The notes beneath the pieces were generated by a model. It saw nothing but the letters and a program-made list of their open reading frames with translations. It was not told where the DNA came from and did no database searches. The translations under genes and the position numbers were made by a program. This document shows positions 43,494 through 51,622 of a DNA stretch of 64,000 bases, in pieces. The DNA lies in assembly GCA_965230965.1 (NCBI GenBank), contig OZ246401.1:310001-374000 (forward strand). The letters run 5' to 3'. Numbering within the stretch: the stretch's first letter is position 1; each line of letters opens with the position of its first letter. The stretch comes from OLB23 sp965230965. GTDB taxonomy: Bacteria; Patescibacteriota; Microgenomatia; UBA1406; HO2-37-13b.

Positions 43494-43497
43494 TCCT

Positions 43498-43956
43498 ATG
43501 CAAAAGATGCACATCACCACACACATAAATGCTCCAAAAGAAACCGTCTGGCATAAAATGCTTGATATAGAATCGTACAAAGAATGGACAGCTGCATTTA
43601 ATCCCGGTTCATACTACAAAGGCGACTGGAGCCAAGGCTCAAAGATGCTTTTTATGGGACCAGACCCAGAAACTGGTGAAGAAGGTGGCATGGTCAGTCG
43701 TGTTGCTGAAAGCAGAGAATACGAGTTTGTGTCTATCGAACATCTTGGCATCTTAAAAAACGGTGTTGAAGATACAACAAGCGAAGAAGCAAGAAAATGG
43801 TCGCCAGCATTTGAAAACTATTCGTTCGCAGAAAAAGATGGCGGCACAGAACTTACTATTGACATGGATGTTGCGGAAGAATATCACCAAATGTTTACAG
43901 ACATGTGGGAAAAAGCACTCGTAAAGCTAAAAGAGATCTGCGAAAATCCCTCCTAA
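43498..43956 (+). CDS. SRPBCC (START-like) domain protein
   Basis: The 152-residue protein has the SRPBCC pattern: MHITTHINAPKETVWHKMLDIESYKEWT at the start, a central strand region, and a C-terminal helix (YHQMFTDMWEKALVKLKEI). Such proteins hold a hydrophobic ligand in a helix-grip fold. It follows the Ntn hydrolase by four bases and precedes the GNAT gene by seven, so the four genes from 42750 to 45570 probably form one operon. No specific ligand can be named. Confidence 0.85.
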   Translation: MQKMHITTHINAPKETVWHKMLDIESYKEWTAAFNPGSYYKGDWSQGSKMLFMGPDPETGEEGGMVSRVAESREYEFVSIEHLGILKNGVEDTTSEEARKWSPAFENYSFAEKDGGTELTIDMDVAEEYHQMFTDMWEKALVKLKEICENPS

Positions 43957-43963
43957 TAATTCT

Positions 43964-44392
43964 ATGAATGTCAAACACGCTACAACACCTCAAGAAATCG
44001 AAGACGCAAAACTTGTAAGAAAACTTGTCTTTCAAATTGAACAATGCATCGACGAAGCAGCTGATTTCGACGGCAAAGACGATGTTGCCATTCACTTTGT
44101 TGCATATGATGAAGAGCCCATTGGGGCAGCCCGAGTCAGATTTCCTGACGATGCAAACCGCGCAAAAATAGAGCGGGTGTCTGTCATCCCCAAACACAGA
44201 GGAAAGGGTGTCGGAAAAGACATTATGATAAAAATTGATGAGCATTTAAGGGAGCACGGAGTGGCAGAAATATATCTTGACGCACAATCACACGTTAAAA
44301 ACTTTTACGAAAAGCTGGGGTATACTCAAGTAGGTGAAGAGTTTGAAGAGGTCGGCATTCCGCATGTTGTAATGGTAAAGCGACTCGCATAA
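43964..44392 (+). CDS. GNAT family N-acetyltransferase
   Basis: The 142-residue protein has GNAT motif A (ERVSVIPKHRGKGVGKDIM, about residues 66-84) for acetyl-CoA binding and motif B (EIYLDAQSHVKNFYEKLGY). The ending EEFEEVGIPHVVMVK resembles the ElaA/YjdJ subgroup. It should acetylate a small molecule or protein amine. It is the third gene of the accessory operon, 14 bases before the MFS transporter, which suggests a detoxification or export unit. Confidence 0.9.
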   Translation: MNVKHATTPQEIEDAKLVRKLVFQIEQCIDEAADFDGKDDVAIHFVAYDEEPIGAARVRFPDDANRAKIERVSVIPKHRGKGVGKDIMIKIDEHLREHGVAEIYLDAQSHVKNFYEKLGYTQVGEEFEEVGIPHVVMVKRLA

Positions 44393-44406
44393 CTCATACC
44401 ACAACC

Positions 44407-45570
44407 ATGCGCAACATCAAATTAAGCTATGCAATAATCTATCTAAACTCTTCCTTATTTTGGATACCGATATGGGTTCTTTATTATCTCCGTTTCACAA
44501 GCTATGCAGGTATTGGCATTATCGAATCAATCATGATCTTTACTTCTACGGCACTCGAAATACCTACGGGGGCAATAGCTGATCTTTTAGGAAAAAGAAA
44601 CACTTTAATTGCCTCATTCGTATTTCGTTCCGCAGGCAATATACTTATGGGTTTAGCTACTTCTTTTAGTCAAATTGGATTCTCTGTTTTTATTATGACT
44701 ATTGGCGGGGCCCTATATTCAGGCACGATGGAATCACTTGTCTATGATTCTTTAAAAGAAAAAGGCCAAGAAAGTCGATTTGATAAGATTGTTGCACACA
44801 CAACATCGATTCAGCTTATTGCCACAGCTATTGCGTCAATTGCGGGGGGGTTGCTTTATATGAAATCTGTGCAACTGCCTTTCTTTGCACTTGCCGCGTG
44901 TCAAATTATTGCTCTTGTACTTTGCGTAATGCTTACTGAACCAAAAGTTGACTCTTATAGATTCTCATTTAAACGGTACAAGAACCAACTTGCCAGTGGT
45001 TTCTCACAACTATTTTCTGTTCAGGCAGTTAAAAAACGTTTACTATTTATACTCATGCTTGGCGCTCTATTCGTTGTTAGCTATGAGGTTGTTAGTGATA
45101 TCGTGCTTGTTGAATTTGGCTACAATGCGAAAGAAATTGGCATATTAATTTCCATAATGTATATTGTTGGTGCCACATCTTCTCAAATCACTCCATATCT
45201 TTCGAGGCGATTTGGCTTAATGCCGAGTATTTTGGGCACCTCAATAGTTGGAGCGACAACATATGTAGTAACACCAATATTAAATAAGTTTTCTGCTGGC
45301 GTTTCGAATGGCGTGCGTGTTGCATCTTGGGCTGCTTGTGATAATCTGACCGCTGAGATTCTTAATAAAAACATTGATTCTAAATATCGAGCTACCACAA
45401 TATCAACTTTTTATATGCTACAAAAGCTACCTTATCTTATCCTTGCATATCCAATAGGTATTATTATCGATAAATACTCAGCAGTTAATTTTGGTTTCGG
45501 CTTTGCTATGCTCATGATGATCGTCATAAGCTTAGTTCTCTTCAGACATCGAGATATAATTGCAGACTAA
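44407..45570 (+). CDS. Major facilitator superfamily transporter
   Basis: The 387-residue protein has 12 helices. The loop between helices 2 and 3 has GAIADLLGKRNTLIAS, the MFS motif A with the usual Gly-x-x-x-Asp-x-x-Gly-Arg/Lys pattern, and helix 4-5 region GGALYSGTMESLVYDS. It resembles the drug/efflux-type MFS branch. Export of a toxic or modified compound is likely given the GNAT and SRPBCC genes upstream. A strong stem-loop lies just after the stop. Confidence 0.88.
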   Translation: MRNIKLSYAIIYLNSSLFWIPIWVLYYLRFTSYAGIGIIESIMIFTSTALEIPTGAIADLLGKRNTLIASFVFRSAGNILMGLATSFSQIGFSVFIMTIGGALYSGTMESLVYDSLKEKGQESRFDKIVAHTTSIQLIATAIASIAGGLLYMKSVQLPFFALAACQIIALVLCVMLTEPKVDSYRFSFKRYKNQLASGFSQLFSVQAVKKRLLFILMLGALFVVSYEVVSDIVLVEFGYNAKEIGILISIMYIVGATSSQITPYLSRRFGLMPSILGTSIVGATTYVVTPILNKFSAGVSNGVRVASWAACDNLTAEILNKNIDSKYRATTISTFYMLQKLPYLILAYPIGIIIDKYSAVNFGFGFAMLMMIVISLVLFRHRDIIAD

Positions 45571-45578
45571 CACAGAAA

Positions 45579-45607
45579 AAGGTGCTGAGATTTGCGCCCA
45601 GCACCTT
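45579..45607. terminator. Bidirectional intrinsic terminator
   Basis: AAGGTGCTG (45579-45587) and CAGCACCTT (45599-45607) form a perfect 9-bp GC-containing stem with an 11-base loop, T-rich on the plus side and A-rich upstream. It serves the MFS gene and the convergent DUF378 gene. Confidence 0.85.
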
Positions 45608-45640
45608 CCTTATTTTCCTTCTAATAACATAAAGTCCTGT

Positions 45641-45838
45641 TTATTTCTTTTTTTTGTTATTAAACATTGCAAGCTCGTAAGCACCAGAAAGTCCTACAAG
45701 AATGTAGACTAACTTTTCTAGCATTGGCATTGATCCGAGAACTGTGTTTACGAGGTTAAAATCAAAGAGGCCTACAAGACCCCAGTTTAATGCTCCTACA
45801 GCCATGAGCAGGAATGTAAGTACATGCATATCTTTCAT
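45641..45838 (-). CDS. DUF378 small membrane protein
   Basis: The 65-residue protein matches DUF378: LLMAVGALNWGLVGLFDFNLV, then VYILVGLSGAYELAMF, with two helices and a Lys tail. Function is unknown; the family is common in bacteria. AAGGAGGTGATC lies about seven bases before the ATG, one of the strongest ribosome-binding sites in the window, so it should be abundantly made. It converges on the terminator at 45579. Confidence 0.9.
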   Translation of the reverse strand: MKDMHVLTFLLMAVGALNWGLVGLFDFNLVNTVLGSMPMLEKLVYILVGLSGAYELAMFNNKKKK

Positions 45839-45951
45839 ACGTGATCACCTCCTTCCGCCCTTTCGTTATCGATATATTAATTGTGCGGGATTTCTAAAAA
45901 AAAACAAGTAGTTTTTTGTATTTAGCACGAGTACAGTACAATATAAGAAGT

Positions 45952-46140
45952 ATGGGGTACGTAAAGGTTACTCTCATCGCAGTGCTGACCTGTGGCATAT
46001 TGATTATGAACTGGGCAGCACTAAATAACATTGTGAAAGGTAGCGAAGACATTATGAATGAATACATAACGCTCGCCACCACAACACCAATGATTTTGTT
46101 GGTCATTTATTACGTGTGCACCGATAAGTTTTCACGATAA
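45952..46140 (+). CDS. Small two-helix membrane protein
   Basis: The 62-residue protein has two hydrophobic stretches (about residues 3-25 and 40-57) and no known motif. The ATG at 45952 is chosen because TACAAT (45937-45942), nine bases upstream, would be inside the longer reading from 45916. It ends nine bases before the VIT1/CCC1 transporter gene, so it may be co-transcribed with it and act as a small subunit or regulator; that is inference. Confidence 0.55.
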   Translation: MGYVKVTLIAVLTCGILIMNWAALNNIVKGSEDIMNEYITLATTTPMILLVIYYVCTDKFSR

Positions 46141-46148
46141 AATATCTT

Positions 46149-46895
46149 ATGAAAAGTCTCACTCATCAAACCTATGAAGCTCATTTAGCTGCCGAACACA
46201 AGATATCACCAATTTCAACATATCTAAAGGAAATAGTGTACGGTGGCATTGACGGCATTATCACAACATTTGCTGTTGTGGCGGGATTTTCTGGGGCACA
46301 AACGGGTCCCGAAGGCACCATACCCATGTTCGTTGTGCTTCTCTTTGGATTTGCCAATCTATTTGGAGATGCAAGCTCAATGGGACTTGGAAATTTTCTC
46401 TCTGTTAGAGCGGATCAAGATGTATATAGGAAAGAACAAAAAAAAGAGCGACATGAAATTGATAACAATCCAGAATTTGAAATCGCAGAGACAAAACATA
46501 TTCTCACTCAAAAAGGATTCACAACAAAACAATCCCATGAACTTGCAAAAATCTATGCAACCAACCCAGAGTACTGGACTGAATTTATGATGAAAGATGA
46601 ATTGAGTATGCCTGACCCACTCGATGAGAATCCATATCTTACGGGAATCATTACAGCAACCTCATTTATGGTCTTTGGAGCAATACCGCTGATTCCGTAT
46701 ATTTTTCTCGGTAATGTTTTAGGTGCAACCTTTTATATTTCACTCGTCTTTACTGGCGTTGCACTAATTATCTTGGGTCTGTTTCGCTGGAAGGTAACTC
46801 GTCAAGGATTTTTACGTTCAGTTGGTGAAACTGTTCTTGTTGGCAGCATCTCGGCAGGTGTCGCATATCTTGTTGGAACCTTTTTCCGCGTATAA
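46149..46895 (+). CDS. VIT1/CCC1 family iron/manganese transporter
   Basis: The 248-residue protein has five helices with the family blocks VYGGIDGIITTFAVVAGFSGA at helix 1 and GDASSMGLGNFLSVRAD at helix 2, and a cytoplasmic metal-binding loop (about residues 95-160) rich in Glu and His. CCC1/VIT1 proteins export ferrous iron or manganese from the cytoplasm or store it. Together with the ZIP transporter and metallothionein-like protein, it points to active metal control in this small genome. Confidence 0.93.
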   Translation: MKSLTHQTYEAHLAAEHKISPISTYLKEIVYGGIDGIITTFAVVAGFSGAQTGPEGTIPMFVVLLFGFANLFGDASSMGLGNFLSVRADQDVYRKEQKKERHEIDNNPEFEIAETKHILTQKGFTTKQSHELAKIYATNPEYWTEFMMKDELSMPDPLDENPYLTGIITATSFMVFGAIPLIPYIFLGNVLGATFYISLVFTGVALIILGLFRWKVTRQGFLRSVGETVLVGSISAGVAYLVGTFFRV

Positions 46896-46913
46896 TTCTC
46901 CATAAATTAAGGC

Positions 46914-46942
46914 TTGTATTTTGTATTTGGAGTTCGTAAGAT
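46914..46942 (+). promoter_or_regulatory. Promoter of the PilM/LytR_C fusion gene
   Basis: TTGTAT (46914-46919), 17 bases, TAAGAT (46937-46942), then exactly six bases to the ATG at 46949. Confidence 0.6.
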
Positions 46943-46948
46943 GTAATT

Positions 46949-48418
46949 ATGATCTATTTGTATATAGGTAAGCATTCGATTAAGCTGTTGGGTCTTTCAA
47001 AAACGATTCTTGGCCAATTCAACCCAACATTTTTTACAAAAAATCACTCCACAGACTTAATTCAAAATGGCAATATTTCTGGTATAGATCTTGTTGCGAG
47101 CGCAGTGAAAGAGGCTCTTACAAACGCCCAACCTAGCAGCGTCAATGACAAAGAAGTGACGCTGATTCTTCCCCAAGAAGCTTTTACCTATGGCCGCTTT
47201 AGCATTCCTGCAGATATTTCTGAGACTGCGATTATGCCATTTATAAAAGACAAAGTCCGCGCAGAACTCCAAATTTCAATAGAATCAGAACAAGCAGATT
47301 TTGTTATTTCCCGACAAGAAGATGAGAATGTCGTGCTTTTTTACTCATTAAAAAAAGAAGCATTTCTTGAATATCAACAAATTTGTAAGCTCCTACAGTT
47401 AAAACTGATTAAAATCATCCCAGAAACTCTCGCGTACTTTAAGCTGTTCGAGAAAACACTGCGCAAGGATAAGAAAGAAAAAATTATTTATGGTGTGTAT
47501 CGCGAGGAGCATTCTTTTGGTTATCTCTTCGACTCACTCGGTCTTATTTCTGGTGAGAGATTTGCTTTTGATGACGATATAAAACCCGCAATTAAAAAGA
47601 AAATTGATGCCCTTAATAAAGAAGACGCGAAAGTGAACCGTCTTATATTATCTGGCGCCGAATCAAAGAAAGTCCGTCAGGACTTATTTACAAAAGATGT
47701 CGGCGCATGGACAAATCCACTCGAAAAGATTGTCGATAACTTCTATCAAGATTATCTCAAAATGATCGTCGCAAATACTGATACCGTTTTCCCTATTCTT
47801 GATTTAGATGTATGTTTCGGCGCATTTATCTTCACTCAAGAAAATAAAGACTTTACTCTTACGAAAAGCAATCTCACACCTGTTAATATGAAAAGAGTGA
47901 GTGTGCCATCAATGGATATATCCTTTTTATCAACTATATTCAATCTAAAAACAATCGGCATCTTCATCGTTTCATTTGGTTTATCCTTTGGTCTTATTTT
48001 TGGTTTTTCTAATATCAACGTTTCAAATTTAAAGTTCCAAATGCCTTTCCAGAAATCAGGTGAAGAAAAGAAGGCGGAGACATCTCCAACACCAGAGCCT
48101 ACTGAAGAACCGGAGCCTTCTCCAGCAATTAAACGCGCTGATATTAAAGTCAAAATTCTTAATGGATCAGGTGTTAAAGGCAAAGCTTCTGAAATTAAAG
48201 AGACTCTTCAAGATGCTGGTTATACCGATGTTATTACTGGCAATGCAGATAACTTTGACTACGAAACGTCAGAGATTCAAGTCAAAGATGACAAGAAGGA
48301 TGCCTTTACACTTCTTAAGGAAGATCTCAAAGACTTCGCCACAATTAAAAAAGCGGGAACGCTTGATAAAGAAGACACAGCTGATGCAGTCTTTATCATC
48401 GGAGCAGATATTCAGTAA
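46949..48418 (+). CDS. PilM-like actin-fold protein fused to a LytR C-terminal domain
   Basis: The first 325 residues look like a PilM/FtsA-type actin-fold protein: a beta-rich MIYLYIGKHSIKLLGLSK start and EVTLILPQEAFTYGRFSIP, as in PilM. A helix (about residues 335-355), a Thr/Pro/Glu linker and a LytR_C domain (VKILNGSGVKGKASEIKETL, last 95 residues) follow. PilM normally works in the cytoplasm in type IV pilus assembly, while LytR_C domains lie outside the membrane, so this fusion would bridge both sides. No pilMNOPQ genes are beside it. The next gene is prfB. Confidence 0.7.
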   Translation: MIYLYIGKHSIKLLGLSKTILGQFNPTFFTKNHSTDLIQNGNISGIDLVASAVKEALTNAQPSSVNDKEVTLILPQEAFTYGRFSIPADISETAIMPFIKDKVRAELQISIESEQADFVISRQEDENVVLFYSLKKEAFLEYQQICKLLQLKLIKIIPETLAYFKLFEKTLRKDKKEKIIYGVYREEHSFGYLFDSLGLISGERFAFDDDIKPAIKKKIDALNKEDAKVNRLILSGAESKKVRQDLFTKDVGAWTNPLEKIVDNFYQDYLKMIVANTDTVFPILDLDVCFGAFIFTQENKDFTLTKSNLTPVNMKRVSVPSMDISFLSTIFNLKTIGIFIVSFGLSFGLIFGFSNINVSNLKFQMPFQKSGEEKKAETSPTPEPTEEPEPSPAIKRADIKVKILNGSGVKGKASEIKETLQDAGYTDVITGNADNFDYETSEIQVKDDKKDAFTLLKEDLKDFATIKKAGTLDKEDTADAVFIIGADIQ

Positions 48419-48435
48419 AATCGCCTCCTAACAGT

Positions 48436-48441
48436 TATAAT
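48436..48441 (+). promoter_or_regulatory. -10 box of prfB
   Basis: TATAAT ends eight bases before the ATG at 48450, which shows that prfB starts here with no upstream short frame. Confidence 0.5.
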
Positions 48442-48449
48442 ACACTCCT

Positions 48450-49463
48450 ATGGAAGAACATGACATTGCAGGCTTAAGAGAGCGACTTGATGCGTTATTG
48501 GAAAAAATAAGTCTTGGAAAACTGAAGGATCATTTAAGAGATTTAGAAACCAAGACGTATGATGATTCTTTTTGGGCAAACTATGAGGAAGCAAACGAAA
48601 TTTCACAAGAGATCTCTAATCTAAAAAAAGACATTGATGACGCGGAAATGATGCAACTGCTTTTTGAGGAAGGACATTATGACGAGCTGCAAAAAATGGT
48701 ACGTGAATATGAGATTCGTCTTTTCCTTTCTGGGCCTTACGACAAGAAAAGCGCTCTTGTTGGTATACATGCCGGACAAGGTGGCACAGAAGCCATGGAT
48801 TGGACATCAATGCTGTATCGCATGTACACGCGCTATTTCGAAAGAAAAGGCTATACGTATGAGGTTCTCGATTTAGTTGAAGGCGAAGAAGCAGGTATAA
48901 AAACGGTTATTATGAAAGTGAAAGGTAGCTTTGTGTTTGGCTATATGAAAAATGAGGCAGGAGTGCATAGGTTGGTGCGACAATCGCCCTTTAATGCGAA
49001 TGGCTTGCGCCAAACGTCATTTGCCCTGGTTGAAGTAATTCCAGTAATTGAAGACAAGGAAATTCATATTAATGAGGAAGATCTGGAATGGCAATTTTTC
49101 CGCTCGGGCGGTCATGGTGGACAGAACGTTAATAAAGTATCGACTGCTGTCCGCCTTATTCATGGACCGAGCGGGATAATGGTCACATGCCAAAAGGAGC
49201 GCAAGCAGGAGCAAAATAGAGAGATTGCGCTGCAAATGTTGCGTGGTAAGTTATGGCAACTCGAACAAGTGGAGCGCGACAAAAAAATTGACTCCTTTAA
49301 GGGTCCAAAACAGGCTTCTTGGGGGCTTCAAATTCGCTCATATGTATTGCACCCATACAAACAAATAAAAGATTTGCGCACAAATCATGAAGATAAGAAT
49401 CCAGATATCGTTCTTGACGGATATCTGGACGAATTTATCGAAGCCTCGCTCCGCTCGGCATAA
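48450..49463 (+). CDS. prfB: Peptide chain release factor 2
   Basis: The 337-residue protein has the RF2 stop-reading tripeptide SPF at 179-181 and the catalytic GGQ at 223-225 in RSGGHGGQNVNKV. It releases chains at UAA and UGA. The usual programmed +1 frameshift near codon 26 is absent: the frame is continuous and the -10 box sits just before the ATG. The N-terminal domain is about 25 residues shorter than in most bacteria. Its presence confirms that UGA is a stop codon here. Confidence 0.95.
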   Translation: MEEHDIAGLRERLDALLEKISLGKLKDHLRDLETKTYDDSFWANYEEANEISQEISNLKKDIDDAEMMQLLFEEGHYDELQKMVREYEIRLFLSGPYDKKSALVGIHAGQGGTEAMDWTSMLYRMYTRYFERKGYTYEVLDLVEGEEAGIKTVIMKVKGSFVFGYMKNEAGVHRLVRQSPFNANGLRQTSFALVEVIPVIEDKEIHINEEDLEWQFFRSGGHGGQNVNKVSTAVRLIHGPSGIMVTCQKERKQEQNREIALQMLRGKLWQLEQVERDKKIDSFKGPKQASWGLQIRSYVLHPYKQIKDLRTNHEDKNPDIVLDGYLDEFIEASLRSA

Positions 49464-49502
49464 CCTATTTAATTTTTCTCCGCGTTCTGGTATCCTGTTG
49501 AT

Positions 49503-49994
49503 ATGAAACCTGTTGAGAACGCGGCTAAAAATCAGCCAGATTCTGAAAACATAATTCACACTTTATCAGTTGATACCCCTACAGAAGATATGTCTCTGCA
49601 AAAAACTTTTTCAATTCTTGGACTTGTTATCGTACTTGGTATCGTATCTGGCTTTGGATTGAGTTATTTGAGCAAAGCAAAAGCAGGATCAACAACCACA
49701 CAAAAAACGTCAGGTGGCAGCACAGCTGATGTTAAAGAGACAGCAGGCATTGTAGACAAGTCGACATTCAAAGATTCAGCAGAAGGCGAACTTGAAGAAG
49801 GCGGCGATAAAAGTGGTGAAGGTAGTTTTAAATTAATTCGACCAGGTGGCGAAGATCAAACAGCCTATCTGACCTCCAGTACAGTCGACTTATCAGAATA
49901 TGTTGGTAAGAAAGTGCGTGTATATGGCGAAACATTCTCCTCACAGCATGTGGGCTGGCTCATGGATGTCGGTTACGTCGAAGTTCTAAAATAA
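49503..49994 (+). CDS. Membrane-anchored protein with OB-like C-terminal domain
   Basis: The 163-residue protein has an acidic cytoplasmic N-terminus (about 30 residues), one helix (about 36-56), a Ser/Thr/Gly/Glu-rich spacer and a compact C-terminal part with DLSEYVGKKVRVYGETF and GWLMDVGYVEVLK that resembles an OB-fold. I do not recognise a family. TATCCT (49491-49496) ends six bases before the ATG. It lies between prfB and ftsE, seven bases before the latter. Confidence 0.65.
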   Translation: MKPVENAAKNQPDSENIIHTLSVDTPTEDMSLQKTFSILGLVIVLGIVSGFGLSYLSKAKAGSTTTQKTSGGSTADVKETAGIVDKSTFKDSAEGELEEGGDKSGEGSFKLIRPGGEDQTAYLTSSTVDLSEYVGKKVRVYGETFSSQHVGWLMDVGYVEVLK

Positions 49995-50001
49995 TAACAC
50001 C

Positions 50002-50685
50002 ATGATCGTTTTTAACGATGTCACTAAAACATACCCAACGGGTACCATTGCCCTTAACAACGCCACATTCCAGGTGGAAGATAATGATTTTATTTTTCTC
50101 GTGGGGCCTTCGGGAGCGGGCAAAACAACAATTCTAAAAATGATCCTTCGACAAATTGTACCGACCAGCGGCTCAATTGTTATCAATAATCTCGACGTAA
50201 CAAAGAAGAAGTTTAGTGAGGAGGACAAGCTAAAGCTACGCCAATCTATTGGCGTGGTTTTTCAAGATTTCAAATTACTTTTCGATAAAAATATTTTTGA
50301 AAATATTGCTATTGCATTAAAAGTGACTGGCGCTCCGAGGGAGCGCATAAAATCAGAGGTTGAAGAAGCTCTTGAATTAGTCGGACTTTCAACTAAAAAA
50401 TTAATGTTTCCTGTCCAGCTTTCGGCTGGTGAGCTTCAGCGCGTTGCAATAGCACGCGCAATAATTGGAGATCGCAATATCATTCTTGCTGATGAACCGA
50501 CTGGCAATCTTGATCCAAAAACTACCTGGGAAATTATGAAAATCTTCAAGAAACTTGAGGGCCATAAGACAATTCTTATTGCGACACATAATGTGGACAT
50601 TGTTAATAGCTTCAAAAAACGCGTTATCACCCTTACCGACGGTAAGATTACAAAAGATAAACGAGAAGGCAAATACGAATTATGA
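50002..50685 (+). CDS. ftsE: Cell division ATP-binding protein FtsE
   Basis: The 227-residue ATPase has Walker A GPSGAGKT (35-42), a Q loop in FQDFK (87-91), the signature LSAGELQRVAIA (140-151, Ala in place of the second Gly) and Walker B ILADEP (161-166). With FtsX it forms a complex at the division site that controls peptidoglycan hydrolases outside the cell. It overlaps ftsX by four bases. A candidate hydrolase partner in the window is the CHAP protein at 54683, which is inference. Confidence 0.93.
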   Translation: MIVFNDVTKTYPTGTIALNNATFQVEDNDFIFLVGPSGAGKTTILKMILRQIVPTSGSIVINNLDVTKKKFSEEDKLKLRQSIGVVFQDFKLLFDKNIFENIAIALKVTGAPRERIKSEVEEALELVGLSTKKLMFPVQLSAGELQRVAIARAIIGDRNIILADEPTGNLDPKTTWEIMKIFKKLEGHKTILIATHNVDIVNSFKKRVITLTDGKITKDKREGKYEL

Positions 50686-51578
50686 GTGATTTTATTACAT
50701 CAGTAAAAAGGACACCGTATCAATCTCTAGGTTCATTTTTGATACTTTTTTTTACTCTTTTTCTCGCTCTATTCTTTTTTAACATAATTTCATTCTTCCA
50801 CGGCATGCTTTCATACGTCGAAACACGCCCACAGGTCATTGCGTATTTTGACGTAAAAACAAAAGAAGCTGATATTATCTCCCTCAAAGATCAGATTGAA
50901 AAAACAGGAAAAACTTCTTCGGTGAACTATGTCTCTCAAGCAGCCGCTCTAAAAATCTACAAAGACTTAAATAAGGATAATCCGCTATTACTCGAGATGG
51001 TGTCTGCAAACATTTTGCCAGCTTCGCTCGAGATTTTTGCCACAAAACCAGTCTATCTTTCGGAGCTCGCTGAATTTCTTCGAAGCCAACCAAGCGTCGA
51101 TGAGGTCAATTACCAAAAAAGCATAGTTGATCGACTTGTGGTCCTAACAAATATTTTGCGCCACATCTCCATAGCATTGCTTATACTTTTGCTCACGATT
51201 ACCGTTACAGTACTTATTACAACAACAGCATTCAAAATTTCTATCAAGCGTGAAGAAATTGAAGTACTACAGCTTATTGGCGCCTCAAAAAGCTATATTC
51301 GCAAACCATTTATTGTTGAGGGAATGTTATTTGGCATCATAAGTGGAACTGTCGCCTTCGTGTTGTTTTATGCAATTTTCTTTTCCTTTCAACCTGCGAT
51401 ATCAGCATATCTAACAGGATTACCAAAACTTACATTGGGCAATCTTGATCAATTTAATATTTTTGTATTTCCACCAAGCTTTGAATTTATTCTGCTCTCA
51501 TATGCTCTCATCACAGCTTTTGGTGCCGCGATAGGCTTCGTCGGCAATTACCTTGCAACTTCAAAATATATTAAGTAA
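50682..51578 (+). CDS. ftsX: Cell division protein FtsX
   Basis: The 298-residue protein has four helices (about residues 17-40, 163-188, 213-240 and 264-290) and an extracellular domain between the first two with VIAYFDVKTKEADIISLKDQ and SVDEVNYQKSIVDRLVVL, the FtsX pattern. The block EIEVLQLIGASKSYIRKPF after helix 2 is the conserved coupling helix. It relays ATP hydrolysis by FtsE to cell-wall hydrolases. Its start is coupled to ftsE. Confidence 0.92.
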   Translation: MSDFITSVKRTPYQSLGSFLILFFTLFLALFFFNIISFFHGMLSYVETRPQVIAYFDVKTKEADIISLKDQIEKTGKTSSVNYVSQAAALKIYKDLNKDNPLLLEMVSANILPASLEIFATKPVYLSELAEFLRSQPSVDEVNYQKSIVDRLVVLTNILRHISIALLILLLTITVTVLITTTAFKISIKREEIEVLQLIGASKSYIRKPFIVEGMLFGIISGTVAFVLFYAIFFSFQPAISAYLTGLPKLTLGNLDQFNIFVFPPSFEFILLSYALITAFGAAIGFVGNYLATSKYIK

Positions 51579-51622
51579 GACTGCATAAGTTTTATTTAAT
51601 TTCTTCATCGTAACATTGCCGT

